Assembly (NCBI RefSeq): GCF_000974445.1
Contig: NZ_BBOJ01000009.1
Coordinates: 62,001 to 126,000 of the forward strand
From: Lentzea aerocolonigenes
GTDB taxonomy: Bacteria > Actinomycetota > Actinomycetes > Mycobacteriales > Pseudonocardiaceae
DNA length: 64,000 nt
Reading direction: 5' to 3'
Position 1 is the first letter of the stretch. Each line of letters starts with the position of its first letter. The position numbers and the translations under genes are program-made. Below are positions 52,902-61,094 of the stretch, one piece after another. The notes below the pieces were generated by a model. The model saw nothing but the letters and a program-made list of their open reading frames with translations. It had not been told where the DNA came from and ran no database searches.

Positions 52902-53380
52902 GCGCGCGCTTCCGCAGCACCGCGGCGACGTTCCCGACCGGCGTGACCGTGTTGAGCACCGTGTCCGACGGCGAACCGCACGGCATGACGGTGAACTCGT
53001 TCGCGTCGATCTCCATCGATCCGTTGCTGGTGCTCGTGTCGGTGAACAGCTCGTCGCGCACCTACGAACGGATCGTGCAGTCGGGTTCGTTCGCGGTGAC
53101 CGTGCTGAGCGACGGCCAGCAGGAGGTCGCCCGGTGGTTCGCGAACTCCCAGCGGCCGTCCGGTGCCGACTCGTTCGCCGGCGTCTCGTGGAAACCGGCG
53201 CCGCACTCGCGGTCGCCGGTCCTGCTCGACGGGATCAGCTACTTCGACTGCGAGCTTGACCAGGCGTACACGGCCGGTGACCACACGATGCTCATCGGTG
53301 CCGTGCGCGCGTACGACGTCTTGTCCGACCGGCCGCCCCTGCTGTTCGTGCGCAGCCGGTTCACCGAACTGAGGAAGTGA
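52898..53380 (+). CDS. Flavin reductase (FMN-dependent, LLM partner)
   Basis: About 160 residues of the flavin reductase-like domain family: FRSTAATFPTGVTVLSTVSD, HGMTVNSFASISIDPLLVLV, SVNSSSRTYERIVQSGSFAV and DGISYFDCELDQAYTAGDHT, plus LIGAVRAY. It would reduce FMN with NAD(P)H and hand it to the luciferase-like enzyme. The ATG overlaps the upstream stop (ATGA at 52898-52901), so the two subunits are made together. The following gene starts three bases after its stop. Confidence 0.9.
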   Translation: MSARFRSTAATFPTGVTVLSTVSDGEPHGMTVNSFASISIDPLLVLVSVNSSSRTYERIVQSGSFAVTVLSDGQQEVARWFANSQRPSGADSFAGVSWKPAPHSRSPVLLDGISYFDCELDQAYTAGDHTMLIGAVRAYDVLSDRPPLLFVRSRFTELRK

Positions 53381-53382
53381 GC

Positions 53383-54297
53383 ATGGAACTGGTCAAGGAG
53401 TGCTACGGGTTCCGGGTGGTCTGCTCGGTGCACCCCGAGGCGCGCGACGTCGTCGAGGCGTTCTTCGGCCCCGGTGAGCCGCCGGCGGACGCTCCCGAGG
53501 TGCACCTGACGTTCGACGTGGTCGACGGAGCCGGTGTGCCGTCGGAGAACCCGCCGCACACGTTGGAGGTCATCGCCTCGAACCCGATCACCATCGACAC
53601 GGGCAACTCCCGCGCGGTGATCGTTCCTGATGAGTGGAAGGCCACCGTAACGCTGGCGCGGGGCGACCTCGACGACCAGATCGTGTGGGGCCGCTGGATC
53701 CTGGAGCGCCTGTTCCTGTACCTGGTGTGCCGTTCGCCGCGGCACTACCCGCTGCACGCGGGCGCGGTCGGCGTGGACGGCCGGACGATGATGCTGTCCG
53801 CGCCCACCGGCACCGGCAAGTCCACGTTCACCTTCTGGTGCCTGCACCGCGGTGCCGAGCTGTTCGGCGAGGACATCATGGTGCGGCACATGGACGATCC
53901 GTCGCGCACGGCGTGGGGCTACTCGCAGGTCGTGTACCTGGACGAGGAGACGATCACGCGTGCCGGGCTCGCCGGCGCGGACGTCAGTTCCGTAGCACCG
54001 GGCGAGAAGGCTCGTGTGCAACTGCCGGAGTCGTTCCGGGAACGGTTGCACACCAAGGCAGATCTCGACGCGGCGGTGTTCCTGGTGCGTGACGGTTCGA
54101 CCGGCAACCGCCCGCTTTCCCTCGACGAAGCCGTGAAACGTTGCTGGGACGACATCTCCACGGGCAAGACCGACCAGGCCGTGCTCGACGCGGTCGACGC
54201 TGACCTGCGGACGTTGCTGGCGGACCTGCCGCTGTACGAGTTCTCGCTCGACGGCGACCTGGACGACTGTTACGACGAGCTGCGCGACCTGCGCTGA
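53383..54297 (+). CDS. HPr-kinase-like P-loop protein (second paralogue)
   Basis: About 304 residues, paralogous to the gene at 50938. Shared features: VKECYGFRVVCSVHPEARDV, RHYPLHAGAVGVDGRTMML, P-loop APTGTGKSTFTFWCLHRGA and LFGEDIMVRHMDD. The C-terminal halves differ. As in its paralogue, the first glycine of the Walker A motif is replaced by alanine. ATG 53383 is chosen because GAGGAAG is about five bases upstream; an in-frame GTG at 53377 also exists. It is the last gene of the operon, followed by a strong terminator hairpin. The pair may form a heterodimer, or may act as kinase and phosphorylase. Confidence 0.78.
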   Translation: MELVKECYGFRVVCSVHPEARDVVEAFFGPGEPPADAPEVHLTFDVVDGAGVPSENPPHTLEVIASNPITIDTGNSRAVIVPDEWKATVTLARGDLDDQIVWGRWILERLFLYLVCRSPRHYPLHAGAVGVDGRTMMLSAPTGTGKSTFTFWCLHRGAELFGEDIMVRHMDDPSRTAWGYSQVVYLDEETITRAGLAGADVSSVAPGEKARVQLPESFRERLHTKADLDAAVFLVRDGSTGNRPLSLDEAVKRCWDDISTGKTDQAVLDAVDADLRTLLADLPLYEFSLDGDLDDCYDELRDLR

Positions 54298-54307
54298 CAC
54301 CGATCAC

Positions 54308-54341
54308 GAAGGCCCGGAACCGGTACTGGTTCCGGGCCTTC
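54308..54341 (+). terminator. Terminator hairpin after the biosynthetic operon
   Basis: GAAGGCCCGGAACC (54308-54321) is perfectly complementary to GGTTCCGGGCCTTC (54328-54341), giving a 14-bp stem with a six-base loop. It starts 11 bases behind the last gene's stop. No T-tract follows, as is usual for actinobacterial terminators. It marks the 3' end of the NRPS-PKS operon. Confidence 0.85.
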
Positions 54342-54471
54342 GCCGTACCTGAGGAAGCACCGGAAGAACGAACTTCCTGCCGGAACTTCTTCGTGGTGGC
54401 AGGATCGATCACGTGATTACGTCGAGATCGTCCAACTCGGGACCAGCTGGTCGAGTCCTGAATTCAAGAGG

Positions 54472-55962
54472 GTGGATTCGGTTGTGACCGGAGTTGTTCC
54501 CCGGCGAGTCCTGTGGCCAGGCGTGGTCGGCGCCGTGCTGCTCACCGCCGGAGGTCTGGGGGCCGGTGCGATCGTCCGCAGGGATCCGTTGCTGAGCGGG
54601 ACGATCCTGAACGCGTTGAGGTACGGCCACGGTCACGACCTGGCATTCCTGGTTCTGTTCACCGGCCTGGCTTTCATGGTGGTGTCTTGGGTCCGGCTCG
54701 GCCGTCTGGTCCTCTCCGGCGGGGCCGGTGGGCGGATCGTCGCACTCGCCGCGGCGGCGTGGACCGCCCCGCTGATCATCGCGCCTCCGCTGTACAGCCG
54801 TGACGTGTACAGCTATTTGGCGCAGGGCGCCGTGGCGTTGCGCGGCTTCGACCCGTACGTGCACGGTGCGTCCGTGTTGGACCTTCCGTTGCGCGGCAAC
54901 GTGGCGGGTCTGTGGCAGGAGACGCCCTCGCCGTACGGGCCGCTGTTCCTCTTGCTGGGCAAGGTTACCGTCTTCATCACCGGTGACAACGTGATCCTGG
55001 GCGCGATCTTCATGCGTCTCGCGGTGCTCACCGGTCTGGTGCTCCTCGCGTGGGCCGTTCCCGGTCTCACCCGTCACCTCGGTGGTCGCACGTCGATCGC
55101 GATGTGGCTCACCGTCGCCAACCCTCTCGTGCTCGCACTGGGCATCGGCGGCGCGCACAACGACATCCTGATGGTCGGGCTGATGGCGGCCGGTGTGGTT
55201 ATGGTGCTCGATCGCAGGCACCTCACCGGGTTCGCGTTGCTCGCCCTCGCGACCGCGGTCAAGGCAACAGCTTTCCTCGTCGTGCCGTTCCTGGTGTGGG
55301 TGTGGGCGGCTCGGCTGTCCGGCCCGGCACGGCACCGTTTCCTGACCGCGGCCGCCGCCGGGGGAGCGGCGTTCGTCGTCGTCTTCGCCGCGGCCACCGT
55401 CGTCGCGGGCGTCGACCTCGGCTGGATCGACGTGTTGCGCTCGCAGGGGCCGTTGCTGACGTGGATGTCGTTGCCCTGCGCGGTCGCGGAGCTCCTGTAC
55501 TACTCGGTCGGCAGGTACGTTCCCGGGTTCACGTACCTGGGTGTCCTCAGCGTCTTCCGCGTGGCCGGAGTCATCGTGCTCGCGTACGTCCTGGTCCGGC
55601 AGTGGTGGCTGGCGCGTGCCGGTGGGGTCGAGGCGATCAAACGCGCCACGATCGCTCTGCTCGCGGTGTCGCTGCTCGCTCCTTCCGTGCTGCCGTGGTA
55701 CTTCACGTGGGCGCTGGCGCTGGGGGCGGCGTTCGCCTGGAAGGAACGCTGGATCGGGGTCTTCGCCGGCATCTCGGTCTGGATGGTCCTGGTGACGTTG
55801 CCCGACGGCACGATCGTCGCCCGCTGGACCTACGACTCGATGAACCCCTGGGTGTGGTGGCCGTACTTCGCCGCGACGGTCGCGGCCAGCGCGTGGGTCG
55901 CGCGGGCGCTGTTGCGGCCGGAGCCCGCGCTCACGCCCGTTGCTGGAGGAACCGGTGGTTGA
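54472..55962 (+). CDS. MptB-like polyprenol-phosphate mannosyltransferase
   Basis: A 496-residue membrane protein with about 12 helices. The first large outer loop has PPLYSRDVYSYLAQGAVAL and GFDPYVHG, the acidic/tyrosine pattern of GT-C mannosyltransferases; NPLVLALGIGGAHNDILM and HLTGFALLALATAVKATAFL are typical of the MptA/MptB family that extends alpha-1,6-mannan chains of lipomannan using polyprenol-phosphate-mannose. Start at GTG 54472, with GTG 54484 as alternative. It overlaps the next gene by eight bases. It lies after the terminator, so it is not part of the biosynthetic operon. Confidence 0.85.
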   Translation: MDSVVTGVVPRRVLWPGVVGAVLLTAGGLGAGAIVRRDPLLSGTILNALRYGHGHDLAFLVLFTGLAFMVVSWVRLGRLVLSGGAGGRIVALAAAAWTAPLIIAPPLYSRDVYSYLAQGAVALRGFDPYVHGASVLDLPLRGNVAGLWQETPSPYGPLFLLLGKVTVFITGDNVILGAIFMRLAVLTGLVLLAWAVPGLTRHLGGRTSIAMWLTVANPLVLALGIGGAHNDILMVGLMAAGVVMVLDRRHLTGFALLALATAVKATAFLVVPFLVWVWAARLSGPARHRFLTAAAAGGAAFVVVFAAATVVAGVDLGWIDVLRSQGPLLTWMSLPCAVAELLYYSVGRYVPGFTYLGVLSVFRVAGVIVLAYVLVRQWWLARAGGVEAIKRATIALLAVSLLAPSVLPWYFTWALALGAAFAWKERWIGVFAGISVWMVLVTLPDGTIVARWTYDSMNPWVWWPYFAATVAASAWVARALLRPEPALTPVAGGTGG

Positions 55963-57157
55963 GCAGTTCGAGAACCGGGTGCTGAGGTTCGCGCCACTGG
56001 TGCTGTGCCTGTCGCTGGGCGTCTACGCCTGGACGCTGGGGAATCCGGCCGACTGGGGGATGATCGACCTCAAGGTCTACTGGAGCCTCGCCCCGAACCT
56101 GCTGACCGATCAGCTCTATTCGATCAACATGCCGTTCACGGCGGATTTCCCGCTGCCGTTCACCTATCCGCCGTTCGCGGCGATGGTGTTCCTGCCGATC
56201 TCCGCGCTGCCCTGGATCGCGGCGCGCGTGCTGTGGCAGGTGTTGTCCCTGCTCTGCCTGTGGTGGCTGGTGCGCACGGCGCTGAAGTTGCTGGCGGACA
56301 AGGTGGAGCAGCCGTTCGACGTGACGTGGTCGCGCCGGGCTCTGTTGTGGACGGCGCTGTGCGTGTGGTGCGAGCCGGTGCGCAAGACCCTCGACTTCGG
56401 ACAGATCAACCTGGTCCTGGTCGCCGGGGTGTTCGCGGCGATGGTGGCGGTCCGGCAGTCCGTGGCGGGACTCGGGATCGGTGTCGGCGCCGGGATGAAG
56501 CTGACGCCGGCGATCTCCGGGCTGTACTTCCTCGTCACTCGGCGGTGGCGGGCCGCGGCGTGGTCGATCGCGGGCTTCGCCTTCACCGTGGTGCTGGGCT
56601 TCGTCGTGTCGGCCTCCGACTCCTGGCGCTACTGGTTCGAGCTGCTCGGCGCGGCCGATCGCGTCGGGCCGGTCGGGTCGGCGATCAACCAGTCGTTGCG
56701 CGGTGCGTTGTCGCGCACGCTCGGGTACGACGTCGAGACGTCGTGGCCGTGGCTGCTCGCCGTGGCGGTGTCGGGCGCGCTGACGTTCTTCGCCCTGCGC
56801 AACGCCGTTCGCGCCTCGGACACGTTGGCCGCTGTCGTCATCGTGCAGCTGTTCGGGTTGCTGGTGTCGCCGATCTCGTGGAGCCACCACTGGTTGTGGG
56901 CGATCCCGGTGGTGCTGTGGCTGATCTACGGGATCAGGCACCGGCGCGCGCTGGTGCTGGCTCTGGTGTGGGCGGTCGCGACCGGTTCGGACGTCATCAC
57001 GTTCCTCATCAACCAGCAGCCGTCGATCTGGGAGATCCCGAGACCTTGGCCACTCGCGGCGCTCGGATGGGTTTACCCGGCGCTCGCGCTGATCACCCTC
57101 GCCGCCACGCCCGCGCTGCTCCGCGATCAGGAAAGGAGGCCGCAATGGGCACACTGA
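55955..57157 (+). CDS. GT87-family (DUF2029) mannosyltransferase, copy 1
   Basis: About 400 residues, a polytopic membrane protein with about ten helices. GT87/PimE-type features: GMIDLKVYWSLAPNLLT (loop aspartate), FPLPFTYPPFAAMVFLPISA, LDFGQINLVLVAGVFAAMVA, SLRGALSRTLGYDV and LVSPISWSHHWLWAIPVVLW. These enzymes add alpha-1,2-mannose to phosphatidylinositol mannosides or arabinogalactan-linked glycans. GTG 55955 is preferred because GGAGGA is directly upstream. The downstream copy begins before its stop. Confidence 0.88.
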   Translation: MVEQFENRVLRFAPLVLCLSLGVYAWTLGNPADWGMIDLKVYWSLAPNLLTDQLYSINMPFTADFPLPFTYPPFAAMVFLPISALPWIAARVLWQVLSLLCLWWLVRTALKLLADKVEQPFDVTWSRRALLWTALCVWCEPVRKTLDFGQINLVLVAGVFAAMVAVRQSVAGLGIGVGAGMKLTPAISGLYFLVTRRWRAAAWSIAGFAFTVVLGFVVSASDSWRYWFELLGAADRVGPVGSAINQSLRGALSRTLGYDVETSWPWLLAVAVSGALTFFALRNAVRASDTLAAVVIVQLFGLLVSPISWSHHWLWAIPVVLWLIYGIRHRRALVLALVWAVATGSDVITFLINQQPSIWEIPRPWPLAALGWVYPALALITLAATPALLRDQERRPQWAH

Positions 57158-58371
57158 TGAAGGTGGAACGGCGGCTGCTCGCCGTCGCCCCGTGGCTGCT
57201 CGCGATCTCCGCGGTCGTGCGCACGTGGGTCCTCGTCACCGGTTTCGGCAACGAGTCGATCGACCTCTACGTGTACTGGTCGCTGGCTCCGCACGTGCTC
57301 GACGGCGACCTGTACGCGGTGACGTCACCGCACTCGCCGCCGGACTTCCCGCTGCCGTTCACCTACCCGCCGTTCGGCGCGCTGGTGTTCCTGCCGATGA
57401 CGTGGCTGTTCTGGGGCGCGGCGCAGTGGAGCTTCCGCGTGTTGTCCGTGCTGTGCCTGTACTGGATGGTGCGCGTGACGCTGCGCCTGGTCGCCGGTGA
57501 CGCGTGGTCGAAGCTCTGGAACCAGCGGGCGATCCTGTGGACCGCGGTGCTGCTGTGGATGATGCCGGTCTTCCACACGTTCGAGTTCGGTCAGATCAAC
57601 CTGGTGCTGGCGGCGCTCGTGCTGGCCGCGATGGTGGCCCGTGACTCGCGTGTCGCGGGTGCCGGGCTCGGTCTGACCGCCGGTGTGAAACTCGTGCCCG
57701 CGATCTCCGGCCTGTACTTCCTCGCCACGCGCAGGTGGGCGGCCGCGGCGTGGTCCGTCGTCGCGTTCGCCGTGAGCGTCGGCCTGGGATTCTTCGTGGA
57801 CTTCGGCCAGGCGAAGCGTTACTGGTTCGAGCTGCTCTTCGACCCGTCGCGCGTGGGCCCGCTCGCCACCGCGCACAACCAGTCCCTGCGCGGTGCGTTG
57901 TCCCGGACGCTCGGCTACGACGTGGGCATGACCTGGCCGTGGCTGATCGCCGCCGTGGTGTCCGTGGCGCTGTGCTGCTTCGCCCTGCGCTCGGCCGTGC
58001 GCGCGGGTGACGCGTTGATCGGCGTGGTGGCGGTGCAGTTCCTCGGCCTGCTGCTCTCTCCGATCTCCTGGGACCACCACTGGGTGTGGGTCGCGCCGTT
58101 GCTGATCTGGCTGGTGCACGCCCGGTTGGTGCCGTGGGCGAGGACCACGCTGCTGGCGCTGTGGGTTCCGGTGATGTTCCTGGACGTCATCGCGTTCCAG
58201 CTCGACCGGCAGACGACGATCTGGACCATCAGCCGGCCGGGCTGGCTGTCGCTGGTCGGCTGGGCCTATCCCGCGCTGGCGTTGCTCACGCTGGTCGTGG
58301 TCGGCCTCGCGGTGAAGGCCGCGACACCGCGAAGCGCGCCCAGGAGCCCGGATCTCGCTCTGGCCAGTTAG
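57145..58371 (+). CDS. GT87-family (DUF2029) mannosyltransferase, copy 2
   Basis: About 408 residues, paralogue of the preceding gene: SIDLYVYWSLAPHVLDGDLY, FPLPFTYPPFGALVFLPMTW, FEFGQINLVLAALVLAAMVA, SLRGALSRTLGYDVGMTWPW, LLSPISWDHHWVWVAPLLIW. The start is set by a perfect RBS (AAAGGAGG, 57131-57138) seven bases before ATG 57145; the frame is open far upstream. It overlaps the first copy by 13 bases. Tandem duplication of a GT87 gene next to an MptB-like gene suggests a small cell-envelope glycan locus. Confidence 0.88.
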   Translation: MGTLMKVERRLLAVAPWLLAISAVVRTWVLVTGFGNESIDLYVYWSLAPHVLDGDLYAVTSPHSPPDFPLPFTYPPFGALVFLPMTWLFWGAAQWSFRVLSVLCLYWMVRVTLRLVAGDAWSKLWNQRAILWTAVLLWMMPVFHTFEFGQINLVLAALVLAAMVARDSRVAGAGLGLTAGVKLVPAISGLYFLATRRWAAAAWSVVAFAVSVGLGFFVDFGQAKRYWFELLFDPSRVGPLATAHNQSLRGALSRTLGYDVGMTWPWLIAAVVSVALCCFALRSAVRAGDALIGVVAVQFLGLLLSPISWDHHWVWVAPLLIWLVHARLVPWARTTLLALWVPVMFLDVIAFQLDRQTTIWTISRPGWLSLVGWAYPALALLTLVVVGLAVKAATPRSAPRSPDLALAS

Positions 58372-58452
58372 GCCATTCGGGTGCTCATCCGCAACATTCG
58401 GCCCCGTTCCGGCGATTTCATCAACGGGCGGGGATCGAGGGGATGAGCGACC

Positions 58453-59823
58453 ATCATTTTCGTCAGCTACACCAGGAAAGACGAATCGACAGTGCAGGCG
58501 CTGCGAGAGGACCTCGAGCGACTGCACTGGCCGGTGTGGATGGACCACGAGATCCACGGCGGCGAACAGTGGTGGCGCGAGATCATCGAGACGATCCAGC
58601 AGACCAGGGTGTTCCTCTTCGCGCTGTCCGACGCCTCGTGGCGGTCCCGGCCGTGCCAGGAAGAGCTCGACTACGCCAAGAGGCTCGGGATCCCGATCCT
58701 GCCCGTGCAGGTCGGCCCGATGCTCCACACGCGCATCCCTCTCATGGAGACGCACGCGATCGACTACCGCGAGCGCACGCCCGAAGCCGTGCTGTCACTG
58801 GTGGCGGCTCTCGCGGACCTGGGACGGCGTCAGGTGCGGTTGCCCGAACCGCTGCCCGAACCGCCGAAGGTGCCGTTCGAGTACCTGTACCGCATGGCGG
58901 AACGGCTGGGGCCGAAGCCGATTCCCGCTGACGACCAGGAAATGCTCATCGTCCAGTTCCGCAGCAAGCTGAAGAACGAGGACGACTCCGTCGCGCGGGC
59001 CGACATCGTCAAGCTGCTGAAGGAACTGCGCGGCCGCAGGGAGCTCACCGTCGGCAACGCCGAGGAGATCGACTCGCTGCTGGAGACCGCGGAGTCCAAG
59101 GTGGCGGAACCGGACGACGGCGCGACCCGGTTGCCGCCGACCGACCACTGGCGCAAGGGCAGGGTGGAGACGGCGCCGCCCAAGCCGAAGCCGGAGCCGG
59201 AGCCGGAGACGCCCGTGCCTCCGCCCGCCGATCTACCGCCCCGCGTGCGCAAGCCGGACCCGCCGATCTCACCACCGGAGCCGGTGCACCGCTGGCCCGC
59301 TCCCGAGACGCCGCAACCGGTGCGGGCGGAACCCGTGCCGGAGGAGCCCGCTCCCGCGCCGAAGGACGAACCGCAGGGGGACGCGGCACCGGCGTGGTTG
59401 CGGCAGCTCGTCGCGAACGGTCCCGCGGAACAACCGAGCCCCAACGCTCCCGTCACGCCGCCCGCCGAGCCGACCCAGCGCTGGTGGGGAGCTCAGGAGC
59501 AGCAGCGCGAAACCCCGCCCCCGCAACCAGAGCCTTCCCCGCAACCAGGGCCTCGCCCGCCGCCGAAGGGACGCGGGCTGGCGTTCGTGAGTGCGGTGCT
59601 CGGCGCCGCAGGTCTGCCGTTCCTGTACTTCGGGCCGGCCTGGGGCACCAGTGAAGCGCTGCGAGCGGGCGTGGTGATCCTGCTGATCGTCGTCGTGCTG
59701 GGGGTGTCGCTCGCCCTCGTCTCGGTGACGCGCAAGGAGAAGCACTCCCGAGCCGCCTTGGCGATCGCCGTCGCCGGTCTGGTCGGCGTCATCGTGTTCG
59801 CCGCGGCTTCCGGGATCTTCTAA
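58453..59823 (+). CDS. TIR-domain membrane protein with anomalous start
   Basis: About 456 residues. The TIR domain reads IIFVSYTRKDESTVQALRED, WPVWMDHEIHGGEQWWREII and RVFLFALSDASWRSRPCQEE, with the candidate NADase glutamate in CQEELDYAKRLGIPILPVQ. A helical region, a long Pro/Glu-rich linker and three C-terminal transmembrane helices follow. No canonical start exists for the whole TIR domain: in this frame a stop lies at 58444-58446, and the first GTG (58492) would remove the first beta strand. An ATG at 58443 with upstream GGGGA is one frame away; a single-base change gives MSD-IIFVSYTRKDE. The stop overlaps that of the convergent kinase gene (four bases). Confidence 0.75.
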   Translation: MIFVSYTRKDESTVQALREDLERLHWPVWMDHEIHGGEQWWREIIETIQQTRVFLFALSDASWRSRPCQEELDYAKRLGIPILPVQVGPMLHTRIPLMETHAIDYRERTPEAVLSLVAALADLGRRQVRLPEPLPEPPKVPFEYLYRMAERLGPKPIPADDQEMLIVQFRSKLKNEDDSVARADIVKLLKELRGRRELTVGNAEEIDSLLETAESKVAEPDDGATRLPPTDHWRKGRVETAPPKPKPEPEPETPVPPPADLPPRVRKPDPPISPPEPVHRWPAPETPQPVRAEPVPEEPAPAPKDEPQGDAAPAWLRQLVANGPAEQPSPNAPVTPPAEPTQRWWGAQEQQRETPPPQPEPSPQPGPRPPPKGRGLAFVSAVLGAAGLPFLYFGPAWGTSEALRAGVVILLIVVVLGVSLALVSVTRKEKHSRAALAIAVAGLVGVIVFAAASGIF

Positions 59824-61094
59824 CAGGATTTGCCGCGCCGCAGGAATCCCACGATCAACGTGCCGATCGCCGCGAGTACGCCGAACAGGGGTGTGACCTC
59901 TGTGTCCCCGCCCGCCGCGTCGAGCACGCCGTAAGCCAGCGCACCGACTCCGAGGTAGGCCACCACGGCGAGAAGGAGGACGAGCCAGACAGCCGGCGTC
60001 TTCTTCTTTCGCCGCGGCTGCGGTTGCGGCACGGGTGCGGCCGGGCGCTGACCGGCAGCCTCCCACCAGTTGCCCGTCGCGGGCCTCTGTGGGACGGGCT
60101 GCGGTCGTTGCGGTGGCGGAGGTGCCATCTCGGGCCTGGGCTGCGGTGGCGCCTGGTGCGTCGCACTCCCCGCGACCACGGTCGTCGTGCGCTGCCACCA
60201 CGGCACCTCCACGGGACCGAGCAGCGCTTCGAGGCCGCCCGCCGCGACCCACCCCGGCGTGCAACAGCTCTGCAGCCGCACCGCGAGCTCGTCGACCTGC
60301 GGGTCGCCGAGACCCTTCAGGTGCCGCCACACCGGGGTGTCGAACGAGCGGAAGTCCTGCTGGGTGAAGAGGAGGTTGTCGTCGGTGTTGAGGGTCGCCC
60401 ACGTGGGGCGGCGTGCCAGGGCCGACAGCGACAGGTAGATGACGAGGCCGGGGAACGTGTCCATCCAGCGTCCCCACGGCCGGTCGGGCGGCTGGTAGTT
60501 GTGGTGCCCGGTCTCTGGCGGTGGCGGGTCGCCGGCGAAGGCCTCGATCCACGCGCAGTCGAAGTCGACCAGCCGCAACCCGCCGCGCGTGTCGACGAGG
60601 ACGTTGCCGTGCTGAAGGTCGCCGTGCGCGAAACCGGCCTGCTGCAACCGGTCGACGAGACCGCGCCACGAATGCGCGAGGTCGGTGAGGGCGCCGACGT
60701 CCTGGCGCGTCACGAGGTCGTCGACGTGCCGGTTCAGCGTGTGACCCTCGATCCACGGCATCTCGACCACGGGCCAGGTGCTGCCGTTGACGCGGATGCC
60801 GTTGTCGATCCACCGCGGCAGTGCGACGGTGTCGGTGAGGCTCTTGGCGGTGAAGTACCCGTGCAGCGCGTCGTACCGTGCGCTGTCGCTCGCGTCCGCA
60901 CGCGTGAAGAAGCGCAACGCACGTGCCTCGGTGCCCGCCATCGCCTTGAACACCACCGCGCTCGCGCCGGACGCCGGTGAGGGGATCTGGAAGATCGGGT
61001 GCACGACCAGTTCGAGAGCACGCAGCTCCTCGGTGGTGAACGCGTCGGGCTTCTGCACCGCCTTCATGTAGTCGTCGAACCTCGGAAATCGCAT
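59820..61094 (-). CDS. Membrane-anchored protein kinase-like protein
   Basis: About 424 residues. The kinase-like domain (about 1-290) has GFAHGDLQHGNVLVDTRGG, i.e. HGDxxxxN catalytic loop, and LRLVDFDCAWIEAF with a DFD metal site. The usual VAIK lysine appears to be replaced by arginine (ARALRFFTR). It resembles the kinases found beside vWA and PP2C genes in TerY-P-like triads. A Pro-rich linker leads to two C-terminal transmembrane segments (AVWLVLLLAVVAYLGVGALA, PLFGVLAAIGTLIVGFL). ATG 61094 overlaps the PP2C stop by one base (TGATG); GTG 61103 is an alternative. It is the last gene of a five-gene operon. Confidence 0.85.
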   Translation of the reverse strand: MRFPRFDDYMKAVQKPDAFTTEELRALELVVHPIFQIPSPASGASAVVFKAMAGTEARALRFFTRADASDSARYDALHGYFTAKSLTDTVALPRWIDNGIRVNGSTWPVVEMPWIEGHTLNRHVDDLVTRQDVGALTDLAHSWRGLVDRLQQAGFAHGDLQHGNVLVDTRGGLRLVDFDCAWIEAFAGDPPPPETGHHNYQPPDRPWGRWMDTFPGLVIYLSLSALARRPTWATLNTDDNLLFTQQDFRSFDTPVWRHLKGLGDPQVDELAVRLQSCCTPGWVAAGGLEALLGPVEVPWWQRTTTVVAGSATHQAPPQPRPEMAPPPPQRPQPVPQRPATGNWWEAAGQRPAAPVPQPQPRRKKKTPAVWLVLLLAVVAYLGVGALAYGVLDAAGGDTEVTPLFGVLAAIGTLIVGFLRRGKSC

